Numbered from the stretch's first letter, positions 50,128-58,995 are shown. The stretch: DNA of 64,000 nucleotides from Lentzea terrae (GCF_003265345.1 NZ_QFWW01000020.1:435566-499565), one strand, 5' to 3'. A program made the numbers and translations. Notes: a model not told the origin generated them from the letters alone.

Positions 50128-51027
50128 CTATTCGACCGAGCACTGCACCCCGTTGAGCGCGAACGACTTCGGCGCCGAGTGGGGGCCGCGCGAGTTGCCG
50201 TTGTACCCGACCTCGACCGAGGCGCCGGGTGCGATCTGCGGATTGTAGTCGGCGTTCACGGCGTTGACGGTCGCACCGGACTGCCGCGCCGACGCGTTCC
50301 ACATCTCGCGAACGGTCTCACCGCCCGAGAAAGTCCAGCGCAACGTCCAGCCGGCGGTCGACTCGGTACCGGTGTTGCGCACGGTCGCATAAGCCTGGAA
50401 CCCGCCCTGCCACTGCCCGGTGATCCGGTACGAGACGGCGCACGACCGCGCCGGTGCGGGCGGAGTGGTCGTCGGCGCAGGAGGAGCTGGAGGTGCGGGC
50501 GGGGGCGGCGGAGGTGTTGTCGGAGATCCGGGAGCGGGCTTCGACGTCGGGGAACCGTCGCACGGCGGACCCCACAGACCGCGCTTGGCCGCAGCCGCCT
50601 CGTTCTGGGCGTTGATCAGCGGTCCGCCGTCGACGCCTTCCGGTCGCAGTGCGCCCTGCAGCACGGCCAGCACGGCGTAGTCGGTGCCGTCTTCCAGAAC
50701 CAGGTGGACTTCGCCGGGCGTGAGACCGGTGAAGCGGACGGACCGGGCCAGCAACGTTGTTCTCGCGAACGTCAGAGCGCCTGCGGCCCAGCACTCGGCG
50801 GGCGGCGCCAGCTGGGCGACGCGGACTCGGGAGCCGTCGGCGAGTTCGACCGTGCGGGCGTCGATCACATCGCGCACGACCGTGAGGACGTCCTGCGGTG
50901 GCACCACCTCGTTGATGAGCGAAGGTGGTTTCAAGGGTGTTCGAGTGGACGGTGGCGGCGCGGCTGGATCAGCCGAGCAGGCTCCGGTGAACAGAACCAA
51001 CATCACCAGCAAGTACTTGCGCGCCAC
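50128..51027 (-). CDS. Lipoprotein: nuclease (SNase)-like domain, Pro/Thr linker, CBM2
   Basis: 299 aa. Lipobox LFTGAC after a short hydrophobic segment from GTG 51027 (GGGAG upstream). Residues about 40-160 resemble a thermonuclease/SNase OB fold (VVRDVIDARTVELADGSRVRVAQLAPP, EAAAAKRGLWGPPC), but the typical catalytic Arg/Glu trio is not clearly kept. A Pro/Thr-rich linker leads to a C-terminal family 2 carbohydrate-binding module (CAVSYRITGQWQGGFQAYA, GWTLRWTFSGGETV, MWNASARQSGATV, two terminal Cys). A cellulose/chitin-binding module on a nuclease-like lipoprotein is unusual. Confidence 0.75.
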   Translation of the reverse strand: MARKYLLVMLVLFTGACSADPAAPPPSTRTPLKPPSLINEVVPPQDVLTVVRDVIDARTVELADGSRVRVAQLAPPAECWAAGALTFARTTLLARSVRFTGLTPGEVHLVLEDGTDYAVLAVLQGALRPEGVDGGPLINAQNEAAAAKRGLWGPPCDGSPTSKPAPGSPTTPPPPPPAPPAPPAPTTTPPAPARSCAVSYRITGQWQGGFQAYATVRNTGTESTAGWTLRWTFSGGETVREMWNASARQSGATVNAVNADYNPQIAPGASVEVGYNGNSRGPHSAPKSFALNGVQCSVE

Positions 51028-51041
51028 CGTCTCGCTCCCGA

Positions 51042-53024
51042 CTACCTGACCGAAGAAGCTGTCCATCGCTGGTTCGCACCGGAAGTCGCGTGGTACAAAC
51101 CGATTCTGGCTCCGTCCTCACGCGACTCGCCCACCACGTCGAGCAGTGCTCCGGTGGCCGCGTTGACGAACGTCCAGTTGTCGTCGCCGGTGGAGGACAA
51201 CACCCACCTGGCAGCCGGACTGTCGGTGGAGATCAGCGTCGCGTTACCGTCCACGGCGGCGATTCGCTGGCCCGTGGCGGAGTTCACCACCGAGAACTGG
51301 ACATCGTTGCCGTAACCGCCCGTGCGCCGCTCCAGTCGCCACACCTGGTCCTTCGCGGCGGCGTCGGCCGTGCGCTGGACCAGCGTGGTGCCGGACGGTG
51401 CGAGGTTCTTGCCGCTCTGCGCGCCGGTCAGCCGGACGTTGCCGCCCAGCGCCGCAGACCGGTCGAGCCCGCTGACACCGGAGACGTCGAACGTGACCAC
51501 CGACTTGGCCGGCACGGTCAGCGTCGCCTTCTTGTCCTTCACCTTCACCGCGGCGCCCTTGACCAGCGCGCCGAACATGTCCGTCACGATCGGGCGCACC
51601 GAGGCGTTGGGACGCACCGAGCTGAACGCCGAGACGTCCAGCGTCACGGCCTGCGGCTGCTCGGACTGGTTCAGGTGCACCACCGTCTTCAGCTCGGTGT
51701 TGCGCACCGCGGCGAGGTCGGACTTCGTGTTGACCTTGACCATGCGGTCGCCCGGCTTGACGTAGTGGGTGAAGTTCCGCAGCGTGTGGAACTTCGTGTT
51801 GACGCGCGCGGGGCAGGTCGCGAGCGTGTCCTGCGCGCCGCAGTTGAACGGGATCTGAATTACGCCCCAGTTCATGCCGTTCGGCGTCTCGCCGCCGGGC
51901 TTCATGTTGTCGTAGTCCTCGATCGCCTGCCACAGCAGCCAGGCGCGCGGCTCGAGCTCGCGCACGTCGTCGATGACGCGGGCGGCGATGCCCAGGCCGG
52001 AGTCCATGGCGGTGAAGTTCTGCGAGTTGCCCCACGAGCCGTCGACTTCGCTCATCCACAACGGCTTGTCCGCCGCCTTGGCGATGTCACGGGCGGACGT
52101 GCGGCGATCTTGACCGTAGGTGTGCACGTTCAACTGACCGACCTGGTTGCGCACCGAGGCCGGGTAGCCGGCCCAGTCGTCGGCGAAGATGCCGGGGTTG
52201 GTCTCGTCCGGTGCGGACACGACGGCCTTGAGCCGCTTGGCGCGCAACGCGTCCGCGACGGCAGGCACGACCTTCGCCTGCAGCGCCGGGCTCATGTGCG
52301 CGCCCTCCTGACGGCCACCGGTGGGGTTGCCGTCCGGGCCGAGCGTGGTCTTCCAGTACGGCGTGTTCGGCTCGTTGAACGGGTCGAGCGTCTGGAACTT
52401 GATGCCGTGCGCACGTTCCAGCTCCGCGGTCGCCTGCGTCAGGTACGCGGCGAAGTCCTTGACCCGGTCCTCGCGCAGCTGGTCCGCGTTCGCGTCGAAA
52501 CCGCCCGACACGTAGCCGCTGACGGTCTGGAACCACGGCGGCGAGTTGCTGAACGCCTCCCACTTGGTGACCTGCGACTTGATCCGGTCGACCCACCAGC
52601 GCTGGTTCGGGTCCGCCGAGGCGTCGAAGAACCGAGGATCGTTCGGCTTCCACCAGTCGGTGTCCGTCCGCTTCGTCCCGGAAGGCGCTTTCCACCAGCC
52701 GGGCACGGCAGCTCCCGCGCGCAGGTACGACGGCACGTCAGGAGCGTTGCCGCCGCCGATGTTGTAGCGGGCGATGTTGAGGTTCAGTCCGTCCTCACCG
52801 AACAGCAGCTCCGCGAGCTGGTTGCGGATCTCGTCCGGGTAGCCGCCCGTGGCGTGCGCGAACCACACCAGGCTCGTGCCCCAGCCCTGGAACGGCTCTT
52901 GCTGGTAGGTCGGATCCGGCCGCACGGTCACCGACTCCACGGCGGCAACGGCAGGCACGCCGCTGGCGACCACTGTGGACAGTGTGAGCGCCGTGGCGGC
53001 GAGAAAGGCAGGGATTCTGGTCAT
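51042..53024 (-). CDS. Secreted GH30 glycoside hydrolase (beta-1,6-galactanase-like) with C-terminal ricin-type CBM
   Basis: 660 aa. Signal peptide (IPAFLAATALTLSTVVASGV, cleaved near AVA-A). The GH30 (beta/alpha)8 + beta domain carries acid/base Glu218 in LDPFNEPNT and nucleophile Glu326 in LWMSEVDGSW. The segment FQGWGTSLVWFAHATGG and NIGGGNAPD resemble the GH30_5 endo-beta-1,6-galactanases that cut arabinogalactan side chains. Residues about 515-660 form a beta-trefoil CBM13 (QDKVWRLE-like QVWRL, GANQRWTA). A LacI-type operator is 22 bp upstream of the ATG, preceded by GGAGAACCG. Expected role: release of galacto-oligosaccharides so that arabinofuranosidases can act. Confidence 0.88.
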   Translation of the reverse strand: MTRIPAFLAATALTLSTVVASGVPAVAAVESVTVRPDPTYQQEPFQGWGTSLVWFAHATGGYPDEIRNQLAELLFGEDGLNLNIARYNIGGGNAPDVPSYLRAGAAVPGWWKAPSGTKRTDTDWWKPNDPRFFDASADPNQRWWVDRIKSQVTKWEAFSNSPPWFQTVSGYVSGGFDANADQLREDRVKDFAAYLTQATAELERAHGIKFQTLDPFNEPNTPYWKTTLGPDGNPTGGRQEGAHMSPALQAKVVPAVADALRAKRLKAVVSAPDETNPGIFADDWAGYPASVRNQVGQLNVHTYGQDRRTSARDIAKAADKPLWMSEVDGSWGNSQNFTAMDSGLGIAARVIDDVRELEPRAWLLWQAIEDYDNMKPGGETPNGMNWGVIQIPFNCGAQDTLATCPARVNTKFHTLRNFTHYVKPGDRMVKVNTKSDLAAVRNTELKTVVHLNQSEQPQAVTLDVSAFSSVRPNASVRPIVTDMFGALVKGAAVKVKDKKATLTVPAKSVVTFDVSGVSGLDRSAALGGNVRLTGAQSGKNLAPSGTTLVQRTADAAAKDQVWRLERRTGGYGNDVQFSVVNSATGQRIAAVDGNATLISTDSPAARWVLSSTGDDNWTFVNAATGALLDVVGESREDGARIGLYHATSGANQRWTASSVR

Positions 53025-53045
53025 CGGTTCTCCGTTGAACGGGCG

Positions 53046-53061
53046 ATGTTCGCGCTAACAT
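53046..53061. promoter_or_regulatory. LacI-type operator, GH30 gene
   Basis: ATGTTCGCGCTAACAT differs at one base from the perfect regulon palindrome. It lies 22 bp before the GH30 start. Confidence 0.75.
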
Positions 53062-53091
53062 CTACCGAGGACCACCTGATGCGTCAAGGTC

Positions 53092-53121
53092 CTGCCGAGC
53101 GGTGGCGCGTCCGCTCGGCAG
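53092..53121. terminator. Hairpin between the GH30 gene and the duplicated-domain gene
   Basis: CTGCCGAGCG (53092-53101) pairs perfectly with CGCTCGGCAG (53112-53121) over a 10-nt loop. It lies 64 bp beyond the stop of the minus-strand gene at 53185 and upstream of the GH30 operator, as expected for a terminator. Confidence 0.6.
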
Positions 53122-53184
53122 GCCCTCGTTGGAACGCTCACCCCGAGGAGAGGTGGGCCCTGTGGCGCTCAACCCCGAGGAGGG

Positions 53185-54039
53185 TTACTTGAGCGAGCAG
53201 GTAGCGAAACGTTCCAAGCCTTCCGGCTTCGCGGCAACGCGGCCGATCGCGGTCTCGATCCGGTTCAGCGTCGCGATCCGCTTGTCCTCCAACGGCCCGA
53301 GGATCGCGTTCTGCACGAAGTTCGGGCCACCCTGACCGGCCGAGGTGCGCAGCCGCTCGTTGGCCTCCGCCTGTTGCTGGCCGAGGAGCTGCAGGTTGCG
53401 GTCCACTTCGGCCTTGGCCTGGGCGGGCACGTTCTGCACCACCGGCACCGGGCACTCGATCGTCTTCCCCGACGCCGACGCGTTGCCGTTCCCGTTCGCG
53501 TTCCCGTTCCCGTTCGCGTTGCCGTTCCCGTTCGCGTTGCCGTTCCCGTTCGCGTTGCCGTTCGCGTTGCCGTTCCCGTTCGCGTTGCCGTTGGCCGGCG
53601 CCGGGGCCGGGGCGACAGCGGGTGCCTGGCCGAGTCCGCAGGTCGCGAATCGCTCCAGGCCTTCCGGCTTCGCGGCCGCACGGCCGATCGCGGTCTCGAT
53701 CCGGTTCAGCGCGGCGACCCGCTTGTCTTTCAGGGGCCCGAGAATTGCGTTCTGCACGAAGTTCGGCCCGCCTTGACCCGCGGACGTGCGCAACCGGTTG
53801 TTCGCCTCGGCGATCTGCTTGTCCAGATTGGCGAGTTCACGTGTGACCTCTGCCTGCGCCTGAGCGGGAACAGCCACGCCGATGACGGGCTGCGGGCACG
53901 CGATGGACTGACCAGCGGCGTTGTCCCCGCCAGCGGCGAACGCGGCGATCGCGGTCCCGGTGGTCAGCGTCGCAGCAACGGCGACTCCGGCAATGAGCAC
54001 CCGCTTGCGTCGCTCTGGTTTTGCATGTGCTCTCGACAT
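53185..54039 (-). CDS. Secreted protein with a duplicated helical domain joined by an Asn-Gly-Asn-Ala repeat linker
   Basis: 284 aa, not recognised. A basic N-terminus (KPERRKRV) with one membrane/signal helix is followed by domain A (about 47-135), a low-complexity linker of NGNA/NGN units (about 148-190), and domain B (about 197-284). The two domains share LRTSAGQGGPNFVQNAILGP, RIETAIGR and AKPEGLERFATC almost without change. Each begins with a Cys-Pro motif (ACPQPV, ECPVPV) and ends in ATC, so each probably has one disulfide. The linker is an 18-bp or 12-bp repeat in the DNA, prone to length change. Cell-surface or secreted; function unknown. Confidence 0.75.
   Translation of the reverse strand: MSRAHAKPERRKRVLIAGVAVAATLTTGTAIAAFAAGGDNAAGQSIACPQPVIGVAVPAQAQAEVTRELANLDKQIAEANNRLRTSAGQGGPNFVQNAILGPLKDKRVAALNRIETAIGRAAAKPEGLERFATCGLGQAPAVAPAPAPANGNANGNGNANGNANGNGNANGNGNANGNGNANGNGNASASGKTIECPVPVVQNVPAQAKAEVDRNLQLLGQQQAEANERLRTSAGQGGPNFVQNAILGPLEDKRIATLNRIETAIGRVAAKPEGLERFATCSLK
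53478..53595. repeat. Tandem coding repeat (Asn-Gly linker)
   Basis: Units such as GTTCCCGTTCGCGTTGCC recur several times with 6- and 12-bp variants. They encode the NGNA linker of the duplicated-domain protein on the minus strand. Confidence 0.85.
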
Positions 54040-54119
54040 GTTCGAACCCTCACGAATCAGTGGACGATATCTGCCGGCACAGCGGGATACGGACCGGGAC
54101 AGTCAATGGTTCAACTACT

Positions 54120-54133
54120 TGTGAGCGTTCACA
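54120..54133. promoter_or_regulatory. Possible LacI-family operator upstream of the alpha/beta hydrolase
   Basis: TGTGAGCGTTCACA is a 14-bp dyad with one mismatched pair and a central CG. It matches the arabinose-regulon palindrome at 11 of 14 positions. It lies 63 bp before the hydrolase start. It could belong to the same or another LacI regulator. Confidence 0.4.
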
Positions 54134-54196
54134 GCAAATGCCATGCTGACTGTCTCGTACCGCAGACCGCACCTGCGCAGAATTCGGGGATCCGCC

Positions 54197-55033
54197 ATGC
54201 CACTGGGGCACAGAGTCGTGCACGACGAACTACGCCTGAGAGTCCAGGGGGTCAACCTCAAGATCGCCGCGGTCCACCGCGGCGGAATCGGCGAGCCGAT
54301 CGTGTTCCTGCACGGCTTCGGCACGAGCAAGGAGGACTACACCGACATCACGCAGCGGCACGACTTCGCCGACCGCGGGTTCCTCGCCTACGACGCGCCC
54401 GGTTGCGGTGCCACGGAATGCGCGGATCTCGGGGCGATCGACGTGCCGTTCCTGGTGGACACGGCCCGCGCGGTGCTCGACCGGTCGGGCATCGGCCGCT
54501 ACCACCTCGTCGGACACTCGCTCGGCGGCCTCACGGCACTGCTGCTCGCCCATCGCGAGCCGGGCCGCGTGCTGAGCTTCGTCAACATCAAGGGCACGCT
54601 GGCGCCGGAGGACTGCGCGCCGACCAGGCAGGTGTTGTCGCACCAGGACTCGGGCGACCTCTTCCAGCGGTTCGTGGAGGGCCTCCGCCACGCGCAGGGC
54701 TACTCGAGCGGCCTGTACGTGGCGAACCTCCCCCACAAGGTCCGCCGCGGCGCCGTGCACAGCATCTTCCGGTCGGTGGTCGAGCTCGCCGACCACGGCG
54801 AGCTGCTGAACAAGTTCCTCGCGCTCCCGTTCCCGAAGATGTACCTCTACGGCGAGGACTGCGCGTCACTGTCCTATCTGCCGCTGCTGGACTCGAACGG
54901 GGTGGAGCTCGCCGAGATCCCGCACAGCGGGCACCTCCCGATGTACTCCAACCCCGTCGCGACCTGGAAGCGGATCGCCGCCTTCTACAGCGGCGACGTC
55001 AGTCAGCGCATCCCCGCCGCCAGGCGGTGGTAG
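54197..55033 (+). CDS. Alpha/beta hydrolase
   Basis: 278 aa with the full catalytic set of the fold: oxyanion HGFG (VFLHGFGTSKEDYTD), nucleophile elbow GHSLGG (LVGHSLGGLTALLLAHR), a later acid (YLYGEDCASL) and His in PHSGHLPMYSNP. Probably an esterase, lactonase or C-C hydrolase; no signal peptide from ATG 54197 (GGGGAT upstream). ATG 54143 is an alternative start. Its 3' end overlaps the convergent araA by 31 nt. Confidence 0.88.
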   Translation: MPLGHRVVHDELRLRVQGVNLKIAAVHRGGIGEPIVFLHGFGTSKEDYTDITQRHDFADRGFLAYDAPGCGATECADLGAIDVPFLVDTARAVLDRSGIGRYHLVGHSLGGLTALLLAHREPGRVLSFVNIKGTLAPEDCAPTRQVLSHQDSGDLFQRFVEGLRHAQGYSSGLYVANLPHKVRRGAVHSIFRSVVELADHGELLNKFLALPFPKMYLYGEDCASLSYLPLLDSNGVELAEIPHSGHLPMYSNPVATWKRIAAFYSGDVSQRIPAARRW

Positions 55034-56511
55034 GCCGAGTTCCAGCGCAGCCGGTCACCGAACTGGTCGGGGGTGGTGCCTGAGTCGATCAACACCAGCT
55101 CGGTGGCCGCCATGGTCGCGAAGTCCCGCAACGTCTCCGGCCCGACGGCCTGCGTCAGCACGGTGTGGTGCGGACCACCCGCGGTGAGCCAGCACTCCGC
55201 GGACGTCGAGAGCGACGGCGCCGGCCGCCACACCGCCCGCGCGACGGGCAGGTTCGGCAGCGGCTCGTCCGGGGCGACGACCTCGATCTCGTTGGCCACC
55301 AAGCGGAAGCGCTCACCGAGGTCGGCGAGACCGATCACCACGGCAGGGCCGGTCGCCGCGTCGAACACCAGGCGCACCGGGTCCTCCCGGTCGCCGATGC
55401 CGAGCGGGTGGATCTCGCAGGACGGCACCTCCTGCGCGATCGTCGGGCACACCTCCAGCATGTGCGCGCCCAGCACCTTCGGCTCACCCGGTCCGAAGTG
55501 GTAGGTGTAGTCCTCCATGAACGACGTGCCGCGGCCGGTTCCGGTGCCCATCGCCTTCACCGCGGCGAGCAGCGCCGAGGTCTTCCAGTCGCCCTCACCG
55601 CCGAAGCCGTAGCCGTCGGCCATCAGCCGCTGCACCGCGAGGCCCGGCAGCTGCTTCAAGCCGCCGAGGTCCTGGAAGTTCGTGGTGAACGCGCCGAACC
55701 CGCCCTCGTCCAAAAAGGACCGCAGGCCGATCTCGATGCGGGCGCCGTACCGGAGCGACTCGTGCCGCTCTCCACCGCGCGCCAGCTCGGGAGCGAGCCG
55801 GTACGCCTCGGCGTAGTCGGCCACCAGCAGGTCGATGTCGGCGTCGGACACCGCGTCCACCACGTCGACGAGGTCGTTGACGCCGTAGGTGTTCACCGAG
55901 ACGCCGAACCGCAGCTCCGCCTCGACCTTGTCGCCCTCGGTCACCGCGACGTCGCGCATGTTGTCGCCGAACCGCGCCAGCCGCAACGAGCGCAGGTGCG
56001 CGAAGCCGGCCGCGGCACGGGCCCAGCCGTCGATCCGCTCGGCCAGCACCGGGTCGCTCGCGTGACCGGCCACGGTCTTGCGCGCCACGCCGATCCGCGT
56101 CTGGATGTAGGCGAACTCGCGGTCACCGTGCGCGGCCTGGTTCAGGTTCATGAAGTCCATGTCGATCGTGGACCACGGCAGCGCCTCGTTGAGCTGCGTG
56201 TGCAGGTGCAGCAACGGCTTGCGCAGCAGATCGAGGCCGGTGATCCACATCTTCGCCGGCGAGAACGTGTGCATCCACGCGATCACACCGACGCACAGCG
56301 GGTCGTTGTTCGCCTCCTGCATGATCGCGCGGATCGCGGCCGCGTCGGTGAGCACCGGCTTCCACACGATCTCGGTGCTGATCTTGCCGGAGTCGGCGAG
56401 CATCCGCTGGATCTGCTGGGACTGCCCCGCCACCTGGTCGAGCGTCTCCTGGCCGTACAGGTGCTGGCTGCCGGTGAGGAACCAGACCTGCGGCTTGCCC
56501 GCGAACGACAT
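55003..56511 (-). CDS. araA: L-arabinose isomerase
   Basis: 502 aa, normal family length. Converts L-arabinose to L-ribulose in the cytoplasm, Mn2+-dependent. Landmarks: VWFLTGSQHLYGQETLDQV, IAWMHTFSPAKMWITGL, LLHLHTQLNEALPWSTIDMD, MADGYGFGGEGDWKTSALL (metal/substrate Glu), GTSFMEDYTYHF, and HPLGIGDREDPVRLVF. Third gene of the operon araB-araD-araA (17-bp gap to araD); GAGGAGAGC precedes ATG 56511. Confidence 0.97.
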   Translation of the reverse strand: MSFAGKPQVWFLTGSQHLYGQETLDQVAGQSQQIQRMLADSGKISTEIVWKPVLTDAAAIRAIMQEANNDPLCVGVIAWMHTFSPAKMWITGLDLLRKPLLHLHTQLNEALPWSTIDMDFMNLNQAAHGDREFAYIQTRIGVARKTVAGHASDPVLAERIDGWARAAAGFAHLRSLRLARFGDNMRDVAVTEGDKVEAELRFGVSVNTYGVNDLVDVVDAVSDADIDLLVADYAEAYRLAPELARGGERHESLRYGARIEIGLRSFLDEGGFGAFTTNFQDLGGLKQLPGLAVQRLMADGYGFGGEGDWKTSALLAAVKAMGTGTGRGTSFMEDYTYHFGPGEPKVLGAHMLEVCPTIAQEVPSCEIHPLGIGDREDPVRLVFDAATGPAVVIGLADLGERFRLVANEIEVVAPDEPLPNLPVARAVWRPAPSLSTSAECWLTAGGPHHTVLTQAVGPETLRDFATMAATELVLIDSGTTPDQFGDRLRWNSAYHRLAAGMR

Positions 56512-56528
56512 GTGCTCTCCTCGTGGGC

Positions 56529-57182
56529 TCACTGCCCGTAGACGTTCTGGTAGCGCTCGTAAAGCCGGTCGACGTCCTGCTGGTCGATGGCGGAGGCCTT
56601 GCCCAGCTGGAGTGCGAAGTGGACGGTCCGCGCCACGTCCTCCAGCATCACGGCGGACTTCACCGCGGCGCGTGCGGTGGGCCCGACCGTGAACGGGCCG
56701 TGGTTGCGCATCAGCACGGCGCTGGACCTGCTGGTGCTCAAGGTTTCCACGATGCCGCGGCCGATCGAGTCGTCGCCGATCAACGCGAACGGCCCGACCG
56801 GGATCTCCCCGCCGAACTCGTCCGCGATCATCGTCAGCACGCACGGGATCGGCTCACCGCGCGCGGCCCACGCGGTGGCGTAAGGGGAATGCGTGTGCAC
56901 GACACCGTTCACCTCGGGCATGTGCCGGTACACGTAGGCGTGCGCCGCGGTGTCCGACGACGGGGCGAACTCGCCTTCCACGAGGTTGCCGTGCAGGTCG
57001 GTCACGACCATCGCCTCGGGTCCGAGATCGTCGTAGGACACCCCGGACGGCTTGATCACCATCAGCTCGTGGCCGGGCACCCGCGCGGACACGTTGCCCG
57101 CCGTCCAGATCACCAGCTCGTACTTGGTCAGCTCGCGGTGCAGGTCGGCGACCGTGCGGCGCAGCTCTGCCGTGGCGGACAT
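56529..57182 (-). CDS. araD: L-ribulose-5-phosphate 4-epimerase
   Basis: 217 aa class II aldolase-fold enzyme making D-xylulose 5-phosphate. Motifs: WTAGNVSARVPGHELMVIKPSG (substrate phosphate site), THSPYATAWAARGEPIP with the Zn-binding His pair, and MRNHGPFTVGPTARAAVK with the third His. Starts in TGATG overlap with the stop of araB, so translation is coupled. Confidence 0.95.
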   Translation of the reverse strand: MSATAELRRTVADLHRELTKYELVIWTAGNVSARVPGHELMVIKPSGVSYDDLGPEAMVVTDLHGNLVEGEFAPSSDTAAHAYVYRHMPEVNGVVHTHSPYATAWAARGEPIPCVLTMIADEFGGEIPVGPFALIGDDSIGRGIVETLSTSRSSAVLMRNHGPFTVGPTARAAVKSAVMLEDVARTVHFALQLGKASAIDQQDVDRLYERYQNVYGQ

Positions 57183-58864
57183 CAGATCTTCCTCTCCAGT
57201 GCCTCACGGCGGTACTTGCGCAACCGGCGCATGACATCGTTGCCACCCCTGCCGAAGTGGTCGTGCAGCTCGAGGTATTCGAGAAACAACTTCTCGTAGG
57301 CTGCGACGTTCTCCGGGTTCGGCGTGTAGACGTGGCGCTGCACCGATCCCATGGCCTGCGCGGCCTCGCGGATGTCGGCGAACGCACCCGCCGCGACCGC
57401 CGCGTGCATGGCGCTGCCGAGCGCCGGTCCCTGCGCGGAGCCGATGATCGACAACGGCAGGTCGGTGACGTCGGAGTAGATCTGCATCAGCATGGAGTTC
57501 TTGATCAGGCCGCCCGCGACCACCAGCTCGGTCACCGGCACGCCGGCGTCGGTGAACGTGTCGACGATGACCCGCGTGCCGTACGCCGTGGCCTCCAGCA
57601 GCGCGCGGTAGACGTCCTCCGCCTTGGTGGCGAGGGTCTGCCCGAGGACCACCCCGGACAGTTCGTGGTCGACCAGCACGGACCTGTTGCCGCTGTGCCA
57701 GTCCAGCGCGATCAGCCCGTGCTCGCCGGGCAGCTGGTCCGCCGACAGCTCGGACAGCAGCTCGTGCACGGAGATCCCGCGCTCCTGCGCCTGCTCGTGG
57801 TAGGCGGGCGGCACCTGGTTCTTCACGAACCACGCGAAGATGTCGCCGACACCGCTCTGCCCGGCCTCGTAACCCCAGAGGCCCGGCACGATCCCGCCGT
57901 CCACCACGCCGCACATGCCGGGCACCTCGCGCAGCACGTCACCGCTCATCACGTGGCACGTCGAGGTGCCCATGATCGCGACCATCTGGCCGGGCTCCAC
58001 AGCCTGCGCGGCGGGTGCGGTGACGTGGGCGTCGACGTTGCCGACCGAGACCGCGATCCCCTGCGGCAGCCCGGTCCACTCGGCTGCCTGCGCAGTCAGG
58101 GAGCCCGCGCGGTCGCCCAGCGCCGACAACGGGTGGTCGAGCTTGTCCTTGACGAACGTCGCGAACTCCGGGTTGAGCGCGGCGAGGAACTCCTCGCTCG
58201 GATATCCGCCGTCCTGGTGGATGCCCTTGTAGCCGGCGGTGCAGGCGTTGCGGGTGTACTCACCGGTGAGCTGCCAGACGATCCAGTCCGCGGCCTCGAC
58301 CCAGTGGGTCATCGCCGCGTAGACCTCGGGCGCCTCTTCCAGGACCTGCAGCCCCTTGGCGAACTCCCACTCCGAGGAGATGAGCCCGCCGTAGCGCGGC
58401 AGCCACGGCTCCTTGCGGTCGCGGGCCAGCTCGTTGATGCGGTCGGCCTGCGGCTGGGCGGCGTGGTGGCGCCACAGCTTGATGTAGGCGTGCGGGTTGT
58501 CCGCGAACTCCGGCAGCTCGCACAACGGCGTTCCGTCGGCCGTCACCGGCACCATCGTGCAGGCGGTGAAGTCGGTACCGACGCCGATGACCAGCTCGGG
58601 CGCGACTCCGGCGTTCTCGACGGCCTGCGGGACGGCGGTCCGCAGAACGTCGACGTAGTCGGAAGGCACCTGCAGCGCCCACTCCGGCGGCAGAGCCTGG
58701 CCCGTCGCCGGCAGAACGCGGTCCACCACGGCGTGGCGGTAATCGTGCACCGCGGTGCCGAGCTCGGCGCCGTCGCGGACGCGGACGACTACCGCGCGAC
58801 CGGACAACGTGCCGAAGTCGACTCCCACCACACAGGCATCGGGATGGATCGTCTTGTCAGTCAC
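57182..58864 (-). CDS. araB: Ribulokinase
   Basis: 560 aa FGGY-family kinase phosphorylating L-ribulose. Motifs: VVGVDFGTLSGRAVVV (phosphate 1), VIGVGTDFTACTMVPV (landmark GTDFTACT), HWVEAADWIVWQLTGE, IMGTSTCHVM, GLIALDWHSGNRSVL, and ELVVAGGLIKNSMLMQIYSD. The start chosen is GTG 58864. The frame is open further upstream, but that part lies on the operator, and no Shine-Dalgarno is seen. A leaderless start 7 nt after the operator is likely. First gene of araB-araD-araA. Confidence 0.95.
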   Translation of the reverse strand: MTDKTIHPDACVVGVDFGTLSGRAVVVRVRDGAELGTAVHDYRHAVVDRVLPATGQALPPEWALQVPSDYVDVLRTAVPQAVENAGVAPELVIGVGTDFTACTMVPVTADGTPLCELPEFADNPHAYIKLWRHHAAQPQADRINELARDRKEPWLPRYGGLISSEWEFAKGLQVLEEAPEVYAAMTHWVEAADWIVWQLTGEYTRNACTAGYKGIHQDGGYPSEEFLAALNPEFATFVKDKLDHPLSALGDRAGSLTAQAAEWTGLPQGIAVSVGNVDAHVTAPAAQAVEPGQMVAIMGTSTCHVMSGDVLREVPGMCGVVDGGIVPGLWGYEAGQSGVGDIFAWFVKNQVPPAYHEQAQERGISVHELLSELSADQLPGEHGLIALDWHSGNRSVLVDHELSGVVLGQTLATKAEDVYRALLEATAYGTRVIVDTFTDAGVPVTELVVAGGLIKNSMLMQIYSDVTDLPLSIIGSAQGPALGSAMHAAVAAGAFADIREAAQAMGSVQRHVYTPNPENVAAYEKLFLEYLELHDHFGRGGNDVMRRLRKYRREALERKI

Positions 58865-58871
58865 GAGCTGA

Positions 58872-58887
58872 GTGTTATCGCTAACAT
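58872..58887. promoter_or_regulatory. LacI-type operator, araBDA operon
   Basis: GTGTTATCGCTAACAT differs from the perfect palindrome at two bases. It ends 7 bp before araB and would cover the -10 region (GATAAC on the minus strand). Confidence 0.8.
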
Positions 58888-58967
58888 TCCGTCCGTCAAG
58901 ATGTCGGCGGAACGTCATGAAACCCTTGATAGAACCGGTATGAGCAAAAGAGTGAGCGCACGACAAA

Positions 58968-58995
58968 CAGCCCGCGCCGAGGTCGACGCGGGCTG
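58968..58995. terminator. Terminator-like hairpin downstream of the LacI-family gene
   Basis: CAGCCCGCG (58968-58976) pairs with CGCGGGCTG (58987-58995) over a 10-nt loop, in the 350-bp stretch between araB and the regulator gene. It would end transcripts of the minus-strand regulator before the araB promoter. Confidence 0.55.

Noticed and set aside
53478..53595. Possible CRISPR-like or minisatellite array
   Set aside because: The units are short, contiguous, in frame with an Asn-Gly linker and have no spacers.
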